From: Solobacterium sp.
Lineage (GTDB): Bacteria; Bacillota_I; Bacilli_A; Erysipelotrichales; Erysipelotrichaceae
Reading direction: 5' to 3'
Assembly (NCBI GenBank): GCA_017510405.1
Contig: JAFWNG010000034.1
Coordinates: 1-64,000, forward strand
Length of the DNA stretch: 64,000 nucleotides
Both the position numbers and the translations under genes were made by a program. Below are positions 9,198 through 18,047 of this stretch, one piece after another. Below the pieces are notes generated by a model that did no database searches, was not told the DNA's origin, and saw nothing but the letters and a program-made list of their open reading frames with translations. The number at the start of each line of letters is the position of its first letter. The stretch's first letter is position 1.

Positions 9198-9773
9198 TTA
9201 CTTTTCCGACTTTTCCAGATCGGTATATTCGATATCAGACGGGATCTCACGTCCTGCGAACATAGCGATGGAAACGCTGGCAATACGTGTCTGGTCGTTC
9301 ATGGCGATGACACGGCCGATCTTTCCGACGAACGGTCCGGACAGTACCTTGACGCGGTCGCCGATTTTGAAGTCGATCGCAGCGTTCTTATCGTTCTTGC
9401 CGATTCTGCGCAGGATGGATTCCATCTCTTCCGGTGCGACCGGGAACGGCTTTGCACCGCCGCCGGAGGAACCGATGAATCCTGTTACGCCCGGCGTGTT
9501 GCGGATAACGTACCACGCTTCGTTTGTCATCTTCATTTCTACGAAGAGATAACCGGGGAACAGGTTGTGCATCTTTTCGACCTGCTTGCCGCCTTTGATC
9601 TCGATCTCCGGTTCTTCGGCAACGACGATCCGGAACAGCGAGTCCTGGATACCCATGCTCTCGACACGCTTTTCGAGATTCTCCTTAACACGGTTCTCAT
9701 GTCCGGAGTAGGTATTGACGACATACCACTGTATTGGTTCTTCTTTTACTTCGGGCTCTTTCTTCTCTGTCAT
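9198..9773 (-). CDS. nusG: Transcription elongation/termination factor NusG
   Basis: 191 residues from ATG 9773. A TTG in frame at 9791 would add six residues, but the ATG directly after the secE stop is preferred. The N-terminal NGN domain has WYVVNTYSGHENRVKENL near residue 17. The C-terminal KOW domain has GDRVKVLSGPFVGKIGRV. NusG binds the RNA polymerase clamp, stabilises elongation and links it to Rho or the ribosome. It is co-transcribed with rpmG and secE and closed by a terminator. The gene order is the standard bacterial one. Confidence 0.97.
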   Translation of the reverse strand: MTEKKEPEVKEEPIQWYVVNTYSGHENRVKENLEKRVESMGIQDSLFRIVVAEEPEIEIKGGKQVEKMHNLFPGYLFVEMKMTNEAWYVIRNTPGVTGFIGSSGGGAKPFPVAPEEMESILRRIGKNDKNAAIDFKIGDRVKVLSGPFVGKIGRVIAMNDQTRIASVSIAMFAGREIPSDIEYTDLEKSEK

Positions 9774-9774
9774 C

Positions 9775-10011
9775 TTATGCACCAATTCCAATCACTTTCA
9801 GTAAGTACGTAATGATGAAATCACACAGTACAAAATACAGTGCGAAGAATGCTGTAAAGGTCAGAACTTCGCCGGTCGTTTTCGCGATTCCGTCTTTGTT
9901 TCCATCGGACTTCCACTGCGGCCATCTGACACGTTTTGCTTCTTTTTTAACGCCGCTCCAGGTCAGCCACGGATCTTTTGCAGGCGCGGTGTTTGTTGTT
10001 TTCTCTGCCAT
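9775..10011 (-). CDS. secE: Preprotein translocase subunit SecE
   Basis: 78 residues with a hydrophilic N-terminus and one transmembrane helix near the C-terminus (FTAFFALYFVLCDFIITYLL), preceded by the conserved WSGVKKEAKRVRWPQW stretch. It is the small essential subunit of SecYEG. It lies between rpmG and nusG as is typical. AGGAGGT-like sequence upstream of the ATG supports the start. Confidence 0.95.
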   Translation of the reverse strand: MAEKTTNTAPAKDPWLTWSGVKKEAKRVRWPQWKSDGNKDGIAKTTGEVLTFTAFFALYFVLCDFIITYLLKVIGIGA

Positions 10012-10020
10012 GAAAACCTC

Positions 10021-10176
10021 CTACTTCGTTTCTTTATGAAGTGTCTTCTTGTTGCATTTCGGACAGAACTTCATCAGTGCCAGCCGGGTATTGCTGCTGT
10101 TCTTTGAACGGTTCACTGAGTAGTTCCTGGAAAGGCAAACTTCACAGGCCAGAATCACTTTTGTGCTTTTTGCCAT
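10021..10176 (-). CDS. rpmG: 50S ribosomal protein L33 (bL33)
   Basis: 51 residues from ATG 10176, the usual length. It carries four cysteines in CEVC and CPKC pairs, so it is the zinc-binding form. It heads the rpmG-secE-nusG transcript behind a clear promoter. GGAG upstream supports the start. Confidence 0.95.
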   Translation of the reverse strand: MAKSTKVILACEVCLSRNYSVNRSKNSSNTRLALMKFCPKCNKKTLHKETK

Positions 10177-10204
10177 TACGAAAAACTCCTTCAAATGCCA
10201 TATT

Positions 10205-10233
10205 AATGTACCACGCGATGCAATGTGCGTCAA
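10205..10233 (-). promoter_or_regulatory. Promoter of rpmG-secE-nusG
   Basis: TTGACG, a 17-base spacer and TACATT on the minus strand. The first two elements match those of the rplK promoter. Confidence 0.75.
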
Positions 10234-10262
10234 TCGGTTTCATTCCTCAAATATTGCCTGTT

Positions 10263-10838
10263 TTACACGCTTTTCAGCCTTCTGAGACGGCCGTCGTAGG
10301 CTTTTACGGTTATACCGGCAGTCCTGGCGCCTTCCGCATAGGTCATGCCCTCGTTGCTGCAGGCCAGGATCAGCCTCTCCAGGGGCGACATGTCCTTTAG
10401 AACGCCGCGCACTCTTCTTACCGCCGCGTAAAAATCGGTATAGTACTGCGGGTCCTGCAGCGACGCTGTATCACGGGGCTGTATCGAGTACCCTGTATGA
10501 TCTTCCATGACTTTATCAAGCGGCACCGATGCCCACATATCCGCGTATTCGTGTGTGCGGTAATAGCGGATCAGGTTCAGCAGTCTTCTGCGCATGACGA
10601 TCGTGAAAAATGTCTGCGGGGAAGCGTGCATATCCTCACGGTACATATCTTCCGCGGCGGTCATGGCAATGATGCCTTCCTGTACGATATCTTCGGCATA
10701 GAAACGCAAGCCCGGGTCTCTTGCACAGGCGGAAGCCATGATCGCGCGGGATACATTCCGGCACCAGAAAAAAAGAGCCTTACGGGCATATACATCACCC
10801 ATACGACTCATATAAAGCAGTTCATACATGTTTTCCAT
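10263..10838 (-). CDS. Sigma-70 family RNA polymerase sigma factor
   Basis: 191 residues. Region 2 is recognisable at about 45-95 (AEDIVQEGIIAM, then FFTIVMRRRLLNLIRYYR). Region 4 is at about 150-190 (MSPLERLILACSNEGMTYAEGARTAGI). The gene lies between rlmB and rpmG, where SigH lies in many Bacillota, so it is likely a SigH-position alternative sigma factor. With no spore genes in view, a role in competence or stress is as likely as sporulation. AGGAGGT precedes the ATG, and the rlmB stop lies upstream of it, so it ends the cysS operon. Confidence 0.85.
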   Translation of the reverse strand: MENMYELLYMSRMGDVYARKALFFWCRNVSRAIMASACARDPGLRFYAEDIVQEGIIAMTAAEDMYREDMHASPQTFFTIVMRRRLLNLIRYYRTHEYADMWASVPLDKVMEDHTGYSIQPRDTASLQDPQYYTDFYAAVRRVRGVLKDMSPLERLILACSNEGMTYAEGARTAGITVKAYDGRLRRLKSV

Positions 10839-10849
10839 GCTTGCACCTC

Positions 10850-11566
10850 CTACAGAGGGAAGCGTTTGCTGCAGATCTCATACATCAGGATACCGGCGCT
10901 TACCGAAGCATTCAGCGAAGTGATCTTGCCGCGCATCGGCAGGGATACGATATAATCGCATTTTTCCCGGACGAGGCGGGATATGCCGCTGCCTTCGTTG
11001 CCGATGACAAGCACGGTATTCATCGCGTAATCAAGACTCCGGTAGTCCTGTCCGTCCATGTCCGCGCCGACGATCCACCAGCCCGCCTTCTGCAGCTTTT
11101 CGATCGCGCGCGCCAGGTTAGTGACCGAGCAGCTCTTTACCGTCTCGATCGCACCGGCGGATACCTTTGCCACTGTAGGCGTCAGGCCGACTGCGTTGGT
11201 CTTCTTGAAGATCACTCCGTCCGCGCCGCACGCATCGGCAGTACGCAGGATCGCGCCGAGATTGTGCGGATCCTCCAGTTCATCCAGCAGGATGATCAGA
11301 CCGTTCCGGTCCGTCGGCACGGATGCCATCAGTTCATCCAGTGTATAGGTCTTGTACGGTTCCACGGAACAGACAACGCCCTGGTGGCGGTCGGTCTTGA
11401 CCATGTGCAGAAGCTCTTTCTTACTGACGATCTGCACCGGGACCTTGTTCCGGTTGGCCAGCTTTGTGATCTCCGGATCATTCGTATTCAGATAGACGCA
11501 CTTTGCCCGTTTGTTTTCGATCAGGATCTGCTTTACAACATTCTTCCCGTATACAAATTGTGTCAT
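10850..11566 (-). CDS. rlmB: 23S rRNA 2'-O-methyltransferase, TrmH/SpoU family
   Basis: 238 residues. An N-terminal substrate-binding domain (VYGKNVVKQIL) is followed by the SpoU knot domain with LDELEDPHNLGAILRTADACG near residue 97. The C-terminal knot motifs are VIGNEGSGISRLVREKCD and LNASVSAGILMYE. It methylates G2251 of 23S rRNA (E. coli numbering) in the P-loop. It overlaps mrnC by ATGA, so the two are translationally coupled. Confidence 0.93.
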   Translation of the reverse strand: MTQFVYGKNVVKQILIENKRAKCVYLNTNDPEITKLANRNKVPVQIVSKKELLHMVKTDRHQGVVCSVEPYKTYTLDELMASVPTDRNGLIILLDELEDPHNLGAILRTADACGADGVIFKKTNAVGLTPTVAKVSAGAIETVKSCSVTNLARAIEKLQKAGWWIVGADMDGQDYRSLDYAMNTVLVIGNEGSGISRLVREKCDYIVSLPMRGKITSLNASVSAGILMYEICSKRFPL

Positions 11567-11952
11567 ACTTCCTCCGCGGTCATGGTCCTGACCTTGTCCC
11601 AGATCTGTGCGATCCTGTCCCGTTTTCCTTCCAGATACAATGCCCCGATCAGAGCTTCAAAGCCGGTGGAAAACCGGTATGTACCCACGTCGGTATGTGC
11701 CGGCACGGTGCCGGTATGTCCGTTTCTTCCCCGGCGGAAGATATCTTCCTCTTCCTCCGTGAAGAACCCTTCTTCATGAAGCCGGCGGTAGAATTCCGCC
11801 TGCGCGTAGGCACTGACATAGTGCACGCTTTTCCTCTGCAGCTGGCTGCCCCGTGTTTCCCTGCGCAGGATCAGGTCTTCCCGTACCGTCAATGACCATA
11901 CGGCATCCCCGAGAAACGCCAGAGTACGTCCAGAACACTCGGAAGGAGACAT
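11563..11952 (-). CDS. mrnC: Mini-ribonuclease III
   Basis: 129 residues, a dimeric RNase III catalytic domain without an RNA-binding domain, which matures 23S rRNA ends in Bacillota. LAFLGDAVWSL near residue 11 and GFEALIGALYLEG near the C-terminus hold the acidic active-site residues. The first 64 bases lie inside the 3' end of cysS in another frame. The N-terminus before LAFLGD is short but within the family range. Confidence 0.93.
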   Translation of the reverse strand: MSPSECSGRTLAFLGDAVWSLTVREDLILRRETRGSQLQRKSVHYVSAYAQAEFYRRLHEEGFFTEEEEDIFRRGRNGHTGTVPAHTDVGTYRFSTGFEALIGALYLEGKRDRIAQIWDKVRTMTAEEV

Positions 11953-13292
11953 CGGAGAATGCCTCTCTCCGTCAGCTTTGCACGGTATTCATCTGCGGCT
12001 GCGAAGTCCTTCGCCTTCTTGGCTTCGTTCCACTTCGCATACAGTTCTTTGTCTTCTTCTGAGATCTGCGGCTTTTCCACCGTGATTCCCAGAACATTCA
12101 GCATTTTCTCCACAGCATTGCGGTATCTGTCCACTGTCACGTAGTCGATCTCTCTCTGGCGCAGGGCACCGTTGAGCTTCTTGACCGTGTCGAAGATCAC
12201 CGCATATGCGTTCGGCGTGTTCATATCATCGTCCAGGCAGTCAAGGAATGCGCGGTATTCCGCCTCATCGTAGTCCGCTGTGCCCTCGGCGCCGGCCATG
12301 GCCTGCTTGACGTCTGCCTGGCGGATCGGGTTCATGACGCGTTCGAGCTCCTTGCGTGCTGTCGCGATCGTTTCATCGGAGAAGTTCAGTTCCTTGCGGT
12401 AATGAACCGAGCTGATCAGCCAGCGGGTGAGATTAGTGCCGAGGTTCATGGCGACATCTTTTGCCCACAGCGTATTGCCGAGCGACTTGGACATCTTGAC
12501 GCCGTCCACGTTGACCATGGCATTGTGCACCCAGTAGTTTGCCAGGCTGTTGCCGTGCAGCGCTTCGTGCTGAGCGGCTTCGTTTTCGTGGTGCGGGAAC
12601 TTGAGGTCCATACCGCCGCCGTGAATGTCGATCTTTCCGCCGAGGTTGTTATTGATCATGACGACGCACTCGGTATGCCATCCCGGACGGCCTTCGCCCC
12701 ACGGGCTGTCCCATTTGATGCCCATGTCTGTCTTTTTCCACAGAGCAAAGTCATACGGATCTCTCTTCTGCGTGTTCTCATCCACGCGCTCGGAAGCACC
12801 GGCTTCCAGCTGGTCCAGCTTCTGGTGCGAGATCTCGCCGTACGTCGGCACGCTTTCGACAGCGAAGTACACATCGCCGTCTGCTTCGTAGGCATGTCCG
12901 CTCTTTACCAGTTCATCGATGAACGCAATGATCTCATCCATGGTCTCGGTAACACGCGGCGTGATATCCGGTTCCTCGGTATTGAGAAGACGGCGTACTT
13001 CGCGGTATGCGTCGATATAGCGCTCTGCGATCACCTGTTCCGTCGTTCCTTCTTCCCGTGCCTTATTGATGATCTTGTCATCGACATCGGTAAAGTTGGA
13101 AACATATGTAACAGTATAGCCTTCTGCTTCCAGCAGTCTCTTCAGTACGTCAAATACGACCATCGGACGGGCATTGCCGATATGGGCATAGTTATAGACC
13201 GTAGGACCGCAGACATACATGTTTACGTGTCCTTCCTGTATCGGTTTGAATTCTTCCACTTTCAGTGTTTTTGAGTTGTAAAGTCTGATCAT
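11889..13292 (-). CDS. cysS: Cysteinyl-tRNA synthetase
   Basis: 467 residues from ATG 13292, which has GGAGGG upstream; an earlier in-frame start would lie inside the T-box terminator. It has C28 of the zinc site, HIGN at 37-40 and VKMSKSLGN near residue 265. The zinc ligands WHTEC and HHENE are also present. It charges tRNA-Cys and is controlled by the T-box at 13304-13518. The last 20 or so residues after LTERGI do not match the usual EDTPxGxxW ending and overlap mrnC, so the 3' end is unusual. Confidence 0.96.
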   Translation of the reverse strand: MIRLYNSKTLKVEEFKPIQEGHVNMYVCGPTVYNYAHIGNARPMVVFDVLKRLLEAEGYTVTYVSNFTDVDDKIINKAREEGTTEQVIAERYIDAYREVRRLLNTEEPDITPRVTETMDEIIAFIDELVKSGHAYEADGDVYFAVESVPTYGEISHQKLDQLEAGASERVDENTQKRDPYDFALWKKTDMGIKWDSPWGEGRPGWHTECVVMINNNLGGKIDIHGGGMDLKFPHHENEAAQHEALHGNSLANYWVHNAMVNVDGVKMSKSLGNTLWAKDVAMNLGTNLTRWLISSVHYRKELNFSDETIATARKELERVMNPIRQADVKQAMAGAEGTADYDEAEYRAFLDCLDDDMNTPNAYAVIFDTVKKLNGALRQREIDYVTVDRYRNAVEKMLNVLGITVEKPQISEEDKELYAKWNEAKKAKDFAAADEYRAKLTERGILRCLLPSVLDVLWRFSGMPYGH

Positions 13293-13303
13293 ATTTCCCT
13301 CCA

Positions 13304-13518
13304 ATAAAAAACGTCTTCCCAAAAAGACGCCTGTGCGTGGTTCCACTTTTCTTGCTTCTCTTCAGCGTAACGTGCCCTATGCGTCTGTCCTACGTATCGG
13401 ATCAGCCCTCCCGGAGGCATTCGGATACGTTTCTGCAGGGACCTTTCACCGGCCGGTCCTTCTCTTATGCAGTGGATCCGTATCGTACTTGTTCCGTTCT
13501 GCGGTTTCTTAAAGTATA
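13304..13518 (-). promoter_or_regulatory. T-box leader controlling cysS
   Basis: The minus strand carries GTGGAACCAC at 13336-13347, the core of the T-box sequence that pairs with the tRNA acceptor end. After it comes a terminator hairpin CGTCTT/AAGACG with a T run (13304-13330). A TGC cysteine codon followed by A at 13469-13471 is a plausible specifier. A -10-like TATACT lies at 13513-13518. Uncharged tRNA-Cys would favour the antiterminator. The first bases of the T-box core differ from the consensus AGGGTGG. Confidence 0.8.
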
Positions 13519-13615
13519 TCCCAAATCCGTATTCCGTGGGCAGTATTTTCTCCTTACCCTCCCTTTTTTAAGGCAGTTCTGTGTATGATACACTGTATAC
13601 ACGAGGAGGTGCCCT

Positions 13616-14572
13616 ATGAAAAACGGTTTCTCATCCACATTTATGCATATTCTGCGCATCGTGCTTTCGGCAGGATGCGTCTGGTTCGGCATCCACGCGC
13701 CGTTCCCACTTGCCTTGCTGTATTACGCCGCCGCTGTATTTACATTCCCTTATTTCCAGTCCTTCTTTGACAGCTTCCTGAAACAGCGCATGATCCTGCC
13801 TCTGCTGAGCGCATGTCTGCTGCTGTCGGCAGTTGTCCTGCAGAACATGACGGACAATAAGGTAACCGGTCCTCTCTTTGAGAAGGACGACGTCATTCGG
13901 GTGGAATACAGACAGGGGAAGGCCGACCCGCTGGATTATGTAACGGTCTACTACCCCAATACGACTTCCGAGTGCAGTACGATGCTGGACCTTTCCCGCA
14001 CCGGCACCCAGAAGATCGGATGCCGATTCACTCTGGGCAGACGTACGGAAGAAGCGGAACTTGTATTCGAAGTCACCGATACGGTCTCTCCGCTCATCAC
14101 GTTCTTCGAAGACAGCGTGACGCTGTATGAACACAGTGACTACAATGAACGCTCCAATATCGCTTCCGTCATGGATCCGATCGACGGCACGCTGGAATAT
14201 CTTCCGGATGCGGACATGCCTTCCGCCGGCACCTATACCGTGCGTACTTCCGGTGACATTACCGTCCCCGGCACGTATACCGTCTATGTCACTGCCGCGG
14301 ACCGCAACGGCAACGTATCGTCCGCTTCCTGTGAATACATTATTATGGAAGACCGTGTGGTCGAAGAAACGGAGCCGCAGGATCCCGCTGAGGAATTCAC
14401 CGGCCTCGACCCCAATATGGAGATCGAGGAGCTGATCCGCTATATCCGCCTGCTCTATCTCCTGGAAGGAGAAGAGATCCCGGAAGAAGTCAATGTACTG
14501 CTGGAGCGCCTGCAGAGCGGCGACATTGACGCAGTGGATTTTCTTGAACTGCTCATCCGAATCACACAATGA
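13616..14572 (+). CDS. Membrane-anchored protein with Ig-like domain
   Basis: 318 residues. Three hydrophobic helices lie at about 10-28, 31-50 and 60-76. An extracytoplasmic part follows with an Ig-like/DUF5011-type domain near 160-250 (GTYTVRTSGDITVPGTYTVYV, then AADRNGNVSSAS). The acidic C-terminal tail may form helices. A surface or envelope role is likely, but no specific function can be assigned. GAGGAGGT six bases before the ATG fixes the start. It is divergent from cysS and followed at once by the DUF218 gene, which has its own promoter inside this gene's stop codon. Confidence 0.7.
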   Translation: MKNGFSSTFMHILRIVLSAGCVWFGIHAPFPLALLYYAAAVFTFPYFQSFFDSFLKQRMILPLLSACLLLSAVVLQNMTDNKVTGPLFEKDDVIRVEYRQGKADPLDYVTVYYPNTTSECSTMLDLSRTGTQKIGCRFTLGRRTEEAELVFEVTDTVSPLITFFEDSVTLYEHSDYNERSNIASVMDPIDGTLEYLPDADMPSAGTYTVRTSGDITVPGTYTVYVTAADRNGNVSSASCEYIIMEDRVVEETEPQDPAEEFTGLDPNMEIEELIRYIRLLYLLEGEEIPEEVNVLLERLQSGDIDAVDFLELLIRITQ

Positions 14573-14597
14573 CAATAAAGGACAGCCCACGTATAAT
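14569..14597 (+). promoter_or_regulatory. Promoter of the DUF218 gene, leaderless layout
   Basis: ATGACA, a 17-base spacer and a perfect TATAAT. The -10 ends seven bases before the ATG at 14605, so transcription should begin at or next to the start codon. The -35 overlaps the preceding gene's stop codon. Confidence 0.65.
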
Positions 14598-14604
14598 ATG
14601 ATGT

Positions 14605-15621
14605 ATGAGTACTTTCAAAATCATATTCAGCGTGATTACCGCTGTCCTTTTTATTACGTTTATAGTGAACTTTCTGAAAGACAGAAGACAGTTCCGCAAC
14701 GCTCTGGTGCTGCTGGCCTTCCTGTTCTTTCTGGCAGTGACGTTCTATCTGTTTCATATCTATGAACCGCTGGGCAATACGATCCTGATCTTCTATGCCC
14801 TGTTTACGATCTGTCTGGTCGTCATCATACCGTTCCTGCTGATCATCAACGGTTTCCTGATGATCAAACGGGAGGGCTTCTCGATCGCCAACCTGCTGTC
14901 CATGGCATTCGGCATCCTGATCTTTGCCGGTGAGTTCTACTTTATAACATCGCTTGGTGAAGCCGGCAGTGATTCCCTCGGCACCCCGACCGTCGCAGCG
15001 TTCTTCTTCGGCTGGTTCGTCTTCTATATATCCCTGCTGTTCCTCGCCTTCATGGTGTATACATGGTTCATACTGATCATGCCGGTCCGCAAGAATTATG
15101 ACTATGTCATTGCCCTGGGATGCGGTCTGCTGGGCGGTGAGCGTGTCTCCCGTCTGCTGTCCGGACGTCTTGATAAAGCCATCCGTGTATTTAACCGGTG
15201 CAAAAATCCGGCGATGATCATCGTTTCCGGCGGCCAGGGACCGGATGAAAAAATCTCCGAAGCCGAAGCGATGAAGCGCTATCTCCTGGAAAAAGGCATC
15301 CCGGACGCAAATATCCTGAAGGAAGACAAGTCCGTCAATACCTTCGAAAACCTGCGCAACTGCCGGGAAATGATCGAAGCACGGGGCGGCAGTAAGGGAA
15401 CTGCCGTATGTACCTCCAACTACCACGTTCTGAGAGCACTGATCTATTCCAAACAGAACCAGCTGGTCGCGGACGGCGTCGGTTCCCATACCGCATGGTA
15501 TTACTGGCCGAGCGCAATGATCCGGGAGTTTGCCGGTCTCTGCAAGATCTACTTCATGCCGGTCATGATCGGCTATCTTGTAACAGCTGTGCTGTTCATG
15601 GCAGTGCTGTTTACCGGTTAA
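14605..15621 (+). CDS. DUF218 (YdcF/SanA/ElyC-like) membrane protein
   Basis: 338 residues. Five or so N-terminal membrane helices (4-160) precede a DUF218 domain at about 165-305 (YDYVIALGCGLLGGERVSRL, then VSGGQGPDEKISEAEAM, then TSNYHVLRA). One more helix lies at the C-terminus. The family includes SanA and ElyC, which affect envelope integrity and lipid-carrier recycling, and the exact reaction is not established. No ribosome binding site is present; a near-consensus promoter abuts the ATG. A strong terminator follows. Confidence 0.8.
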   Translation: MSTFKIIFSVITAVLFITFIVNFLKDRRQFRNALVLLAFLFFLAVTFYLFHIYEPLGNTILIFYALFTICLVVIIPFLLIINGFLMIKREGFSIANLLSMAFGILIFAGEFYFITSLGEAGSDSLGTPTVAAFFFGWFVFYISLLFLAFMVYTWFILIMPVRKNYDYVIALGCGLLGGERVSRLLSGRLDKAIRVFNRCKNPAMIIVSGGQGPDEKISEAEAMKRYLLEKGIPDANILKEDKSVNTFENLRNCREMIEARGGSKGTAVCTSNYHVLRALIYSKQNQLVADGVGSHTAWYYWPSAMIREFAGLCKIYFMPVMIGYLVTAVLFMAVLFTG

Positions 15622-15622
15622 A

Positions 15623-15660
15623 AAAGACAACTGTGTGCATGCACAGCTGTCTTTCTTTTA
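15623..15660. terminator. Bidirectional terminator
   Basis: AAGACA-a-CTGTGTGC and its complement form a long stem flanked by A and T runs. It serves the DUF218 gene and the convergent small gene at 15658-15846. Confidence 0.85.
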
Positions 15661-15846
15661 CTTATTGCCGGGAATGTAGAACGAATAGATCGAATCCGAG
15701 AGCCGAAGCCAGTTTTCCATATAGGTATTCCAGATAAAATCTGACGGTTCAATGATCTCCTGACGGATCAGACGGATACATTCTTCTTCACTGAACGGGC
15801 CGCACTTCCGGCGGTCTTTTTTCATATAATACCAGTTCTTATTCAT
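15658..15846 (-). CDS. Small GYF-2/DUF4339-like protein
   Basis: 62 residues from ATG 15846. It contains a WYYMKKDRRKCGPFSEEEC stretch and a later FIWNTYMENWLRL, the pattern of GYF_2 (DUF4339) domains, W-Y-x-GP-S...W. Such domains are thought to bind proline-rich or membrane partners. Its start overlaps the 3' end of the XRE/RCC1 gene, so the two are probably translationally coupled and may act together. Confidence 0.65.
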   Translation of the reverse strand: MNKNWYYMKKDRRKCGPFSEEECIRLIRQEIIEPSDFIWNTYMENWLRLSDSIYSFYIPGNK

Positions 15847-18019
15847 GCGGCTCACCACCCGGTTCTTCCTGCGGACTCATCGTTATCACGCTGACATCCT
15901 TTTCCATCCTGCTGGATACTGTGATCTCGTAGTCTTCCTTCAGCGAATAATTCTGCGGCATTGCGTCCTGGATCAGAGCACTGAGCAGATAGGTGCCCGG
16001 TTCAACATTGACCGAGATACGCCCTACTTCTGTATTGGTCTCATCCTTGAACACCAGCGTTACCGCGTATTCGGTACGCTGATACAGTCTGGTGACCGCT
16101 TTGTCCGGCGCCGGAGAATACTTGGCGTCTTCCGAACATGCCTGTACATGGATCACATAGTTGTTTCCGCTGACAAGACCTGCCACAGAGGAATCCACAA
16201 CGAATTCCGTACCGTCGATGCGTACCTGCGGCTGTCCTTCCAGAGTGCACAGGTAGTAATCCGCATGTTCGACCGGCTGCCAGTTGAAGCACCAGTATTT
16301 GCCGTCGACACGGTCGGTAATGTTTGCGACCGGATCCAGTTCGATCGTAATCGCATTGTACTGATAGCGTACGCTTGCGGTCTCGCTGGTACCGTATTTC
16401 TTTTCGTCATTGGCATACGCGGTAACCGTAACGGTATACTCTGTGCCGCTGACAAGTGAGGATGACGGGATGCTTGTGCTGTTGCCTGCCGACTTGATCT
16501 TGGTCAGCGGCGAGGTGTTCACAGTGACTTCGTAATAGTCGGCGTGTTCGACTGTATTCCACTTAATGACGATGTTAGACGTCGTCTCACTGAATGTGAT
16601 ATCGGTCGGTTTGGCCAGTATCGTTTCCGGCGTCTCACTCGGAGCCGGTGTTTCTTCAGTCGTATCGTACTGGTTATAGGTGTTGTCACCGGCGCCGTGC
16701 ATCTTGCCGTTCTTATCCACAGCGATCACGGTGGAGCCGTTGGCTGCGATGTAACGCAGATCTCCCCATCCAAGTACTCTTTCTTTCAGTGCTTCATCTG
16801 TCGAAGCGATCACCGCACGGCCGTCTTTCAGGATACCTGCGACAAATCCGTCGCCGGCAGAGATCTCATCCATATTTGTCCAGACCAGTGTCTCCGCCGC
16901 GATATCCGCTGTACTCGGGAATACGCGCACGGTTCCATCCCGCAGGATGAATGCGTATGTGTTTTTGCCGACTGCCGCAGTACGTACATTTTCCAGCTGA
17001 CTGATGCCTTCCGGTACATTGCCGGAAACCGCAACACTGCCGTCCTCACGTATGCCGATGGTAACTTCGTCGCCGGCATAGATCTGTTCCATTTCCTTCC
17101 AGTCCGCTACCCGGCACGCTTCTGCGCTTCCGGAGCAGTAGACGCTTCCGTCTTTTTTCAGCGCTGCGGAATGATTCCGTCCGGCTGCGATCATCACGAC
17201 ATTTTTCCAGGTCTCGGTATTCGGATCCGATACGGAATTGACGACGGTGCCGTTACCGGTCAGTCCCAGCGCATGGCTGTCATAGGCGCTGACCTGTACG
17301 ACATTGTCAAACCTGGCTGCCGGTTCAAAGATACCGCGCACCTGGAGCTGGCCGCTCTTATCCACATACAGGGAATACCTGTCTCCCAGTGCAATGCGGT
17401 TGGTCTGAGAAAGACCGACCTTCCCGCCGCCGCTTCCCAGCAGTGCAAATACGAGCACACAGAGTATTCCGGCTAATGCGATCATTGCGGAAATAAAGAT
17501 CACTCTGCGCTTGCGGCCGCCGGTCGGATGTTCTGTGACCGGTTCTTCTTTTGGTTCTTCCCGCTTCGGCCGGATCGTTACGCTCTGCGTGAATGTCTGG
17601 GTCATTGTCGGCTGTTCGTCCGGACTCGGAGCCGGGCGGGTATTGAACCTGCCCATGTCGATCCGGATCGTTCCGTCGGATAATTCCTGTGTCGCATTCT
17701 GGTTTGCAGGTCTTACATAGTCCTCTGTATCATCCATGGGATTCACAGAAGTATGCGGTGTCATAAAGGGAATGTCGATCGTCTCAGCGTTCTTTTCCGG
17801 TTTCCCGGTGATTTCTTTCGTGTTGTCTGCCAGGGCATCCACGGTGACCCCGTACATGTCCGCAAGTACCTTTAACTGTTCGATCGTACATAACTTATTT
17901 CCGTTTTCCCAGTTCATGTAGTCTGTCACAGATATATTCAGTTTCTGTGCGACATCCGACTGGGTAAAACCGTATTCTTTACGTAATACTGCCAGTTTTT
18001 CAGGAAGTCGATTACTCAT
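15839..18019 (-). CDS. XRE regulator with membrane helix, RCC1-like and Fn3 repeats
   Basis: 726 residues. A helix-turn-helix lies at 8-60 (RKEYGFTQSDVAQKLNIS). A long polar linker follows, then a transmembrane helix at about 173-194. Outside the membrane are RCC1-like repeats (about 205-460, with AAGRNHSAALKKDG and ISAGDGFVAGILKDG). Two fibronectin-III-like domains (about 475-650) and a beta-rich tail complete it. This looks like a membrane sensor whose DNA-binding head faces the cytoplasm. Ligand and targets are unknown. GGAGGG precedes the ATG, and an inverted repeat upstream may be its own operator. Confidence 0.75.
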   Translation of the reverse strand: MSNRLPEKLAVLRKEYGFTQSDVAQKLNISVTDYMNWENGNKLCTIEQLKVLADMYGVTVDALADNTKEITGKPEKNAETIDIPFMTPHTSVNPMDDTEDYVRPANQNATQELSDGTIRIDMGRFNTRPAPSPDEQPTMTQTFTQSVTIRPKREEPKEEPVTEHPTGGRKRRVIFISAMIALAGILCVLVFALLGSGGGKVGLSQTNRIALGDRYSLYVDKSGQLQVRGIFEPAARFDNVVQVSAYDSHALGLTGNGTVVNSVSDPNTETWKNVVMIAAGRNHSAALKKDGSVYCSGSAEACRVADWKEMEQIYAGDEVTIGIREDGSVAVSGNVPEGISQLENVRTAAVGKNTYAFILRDGTVRVFPSTADIAAETLVWTNMDEISAGDGFVAGILKDGRAVIASTDEALKERVLGWGDLRYIAANGSTVIAVDKNGKMHGAGDNTYNQYDTTEETPAPSETPETILAKPTDITFSETTSNIVIKWNTVEHADYYEVTVNTSPLTKIKSAGNSTSIPSSSLVSGTEYTVTVTAYANDEKKYGTSETASVRYQYNAITIELDPVANITDRVDGKYWCFNWQPVEHADYYLCTLEGQPQVRIDGTEFVVDSSVAGLVSGNNYVIHVQACSEDAKYSPAPDKAVTRLYQRTEYAVTLVFKDETNTEVGRISVNVEPGTYLLSALIQDAMPQNYSLKEDYEITVSSRMEKDVSVITMSPQEEPGGEPHE

Positions 18020-18047
18020 AGTCTGCCCTCCTTCCTTTCATTTTAAG

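Noticed and set aside
9774-9791. TTG start for nusG
   Set aside because: It would overlap secE by 17 bases and add residues not typical of NusG. The ATG right after the secE stop is simpler.
11889-11970. A sequencing frameshift in the cysS tail
   Set aside because: A third frame gives an Asp-x6-Trp reminiscent of the usual ending, but it stays open well past the normal end. I could not make it a better gene model.
13631-14590. 319-codon minus-strand frame opposite the Ig-like protein
   Set aside because: The plus-strand frame has a ribosome binding site, membrane helices and an Ig-like domain, and the minus frame has none.
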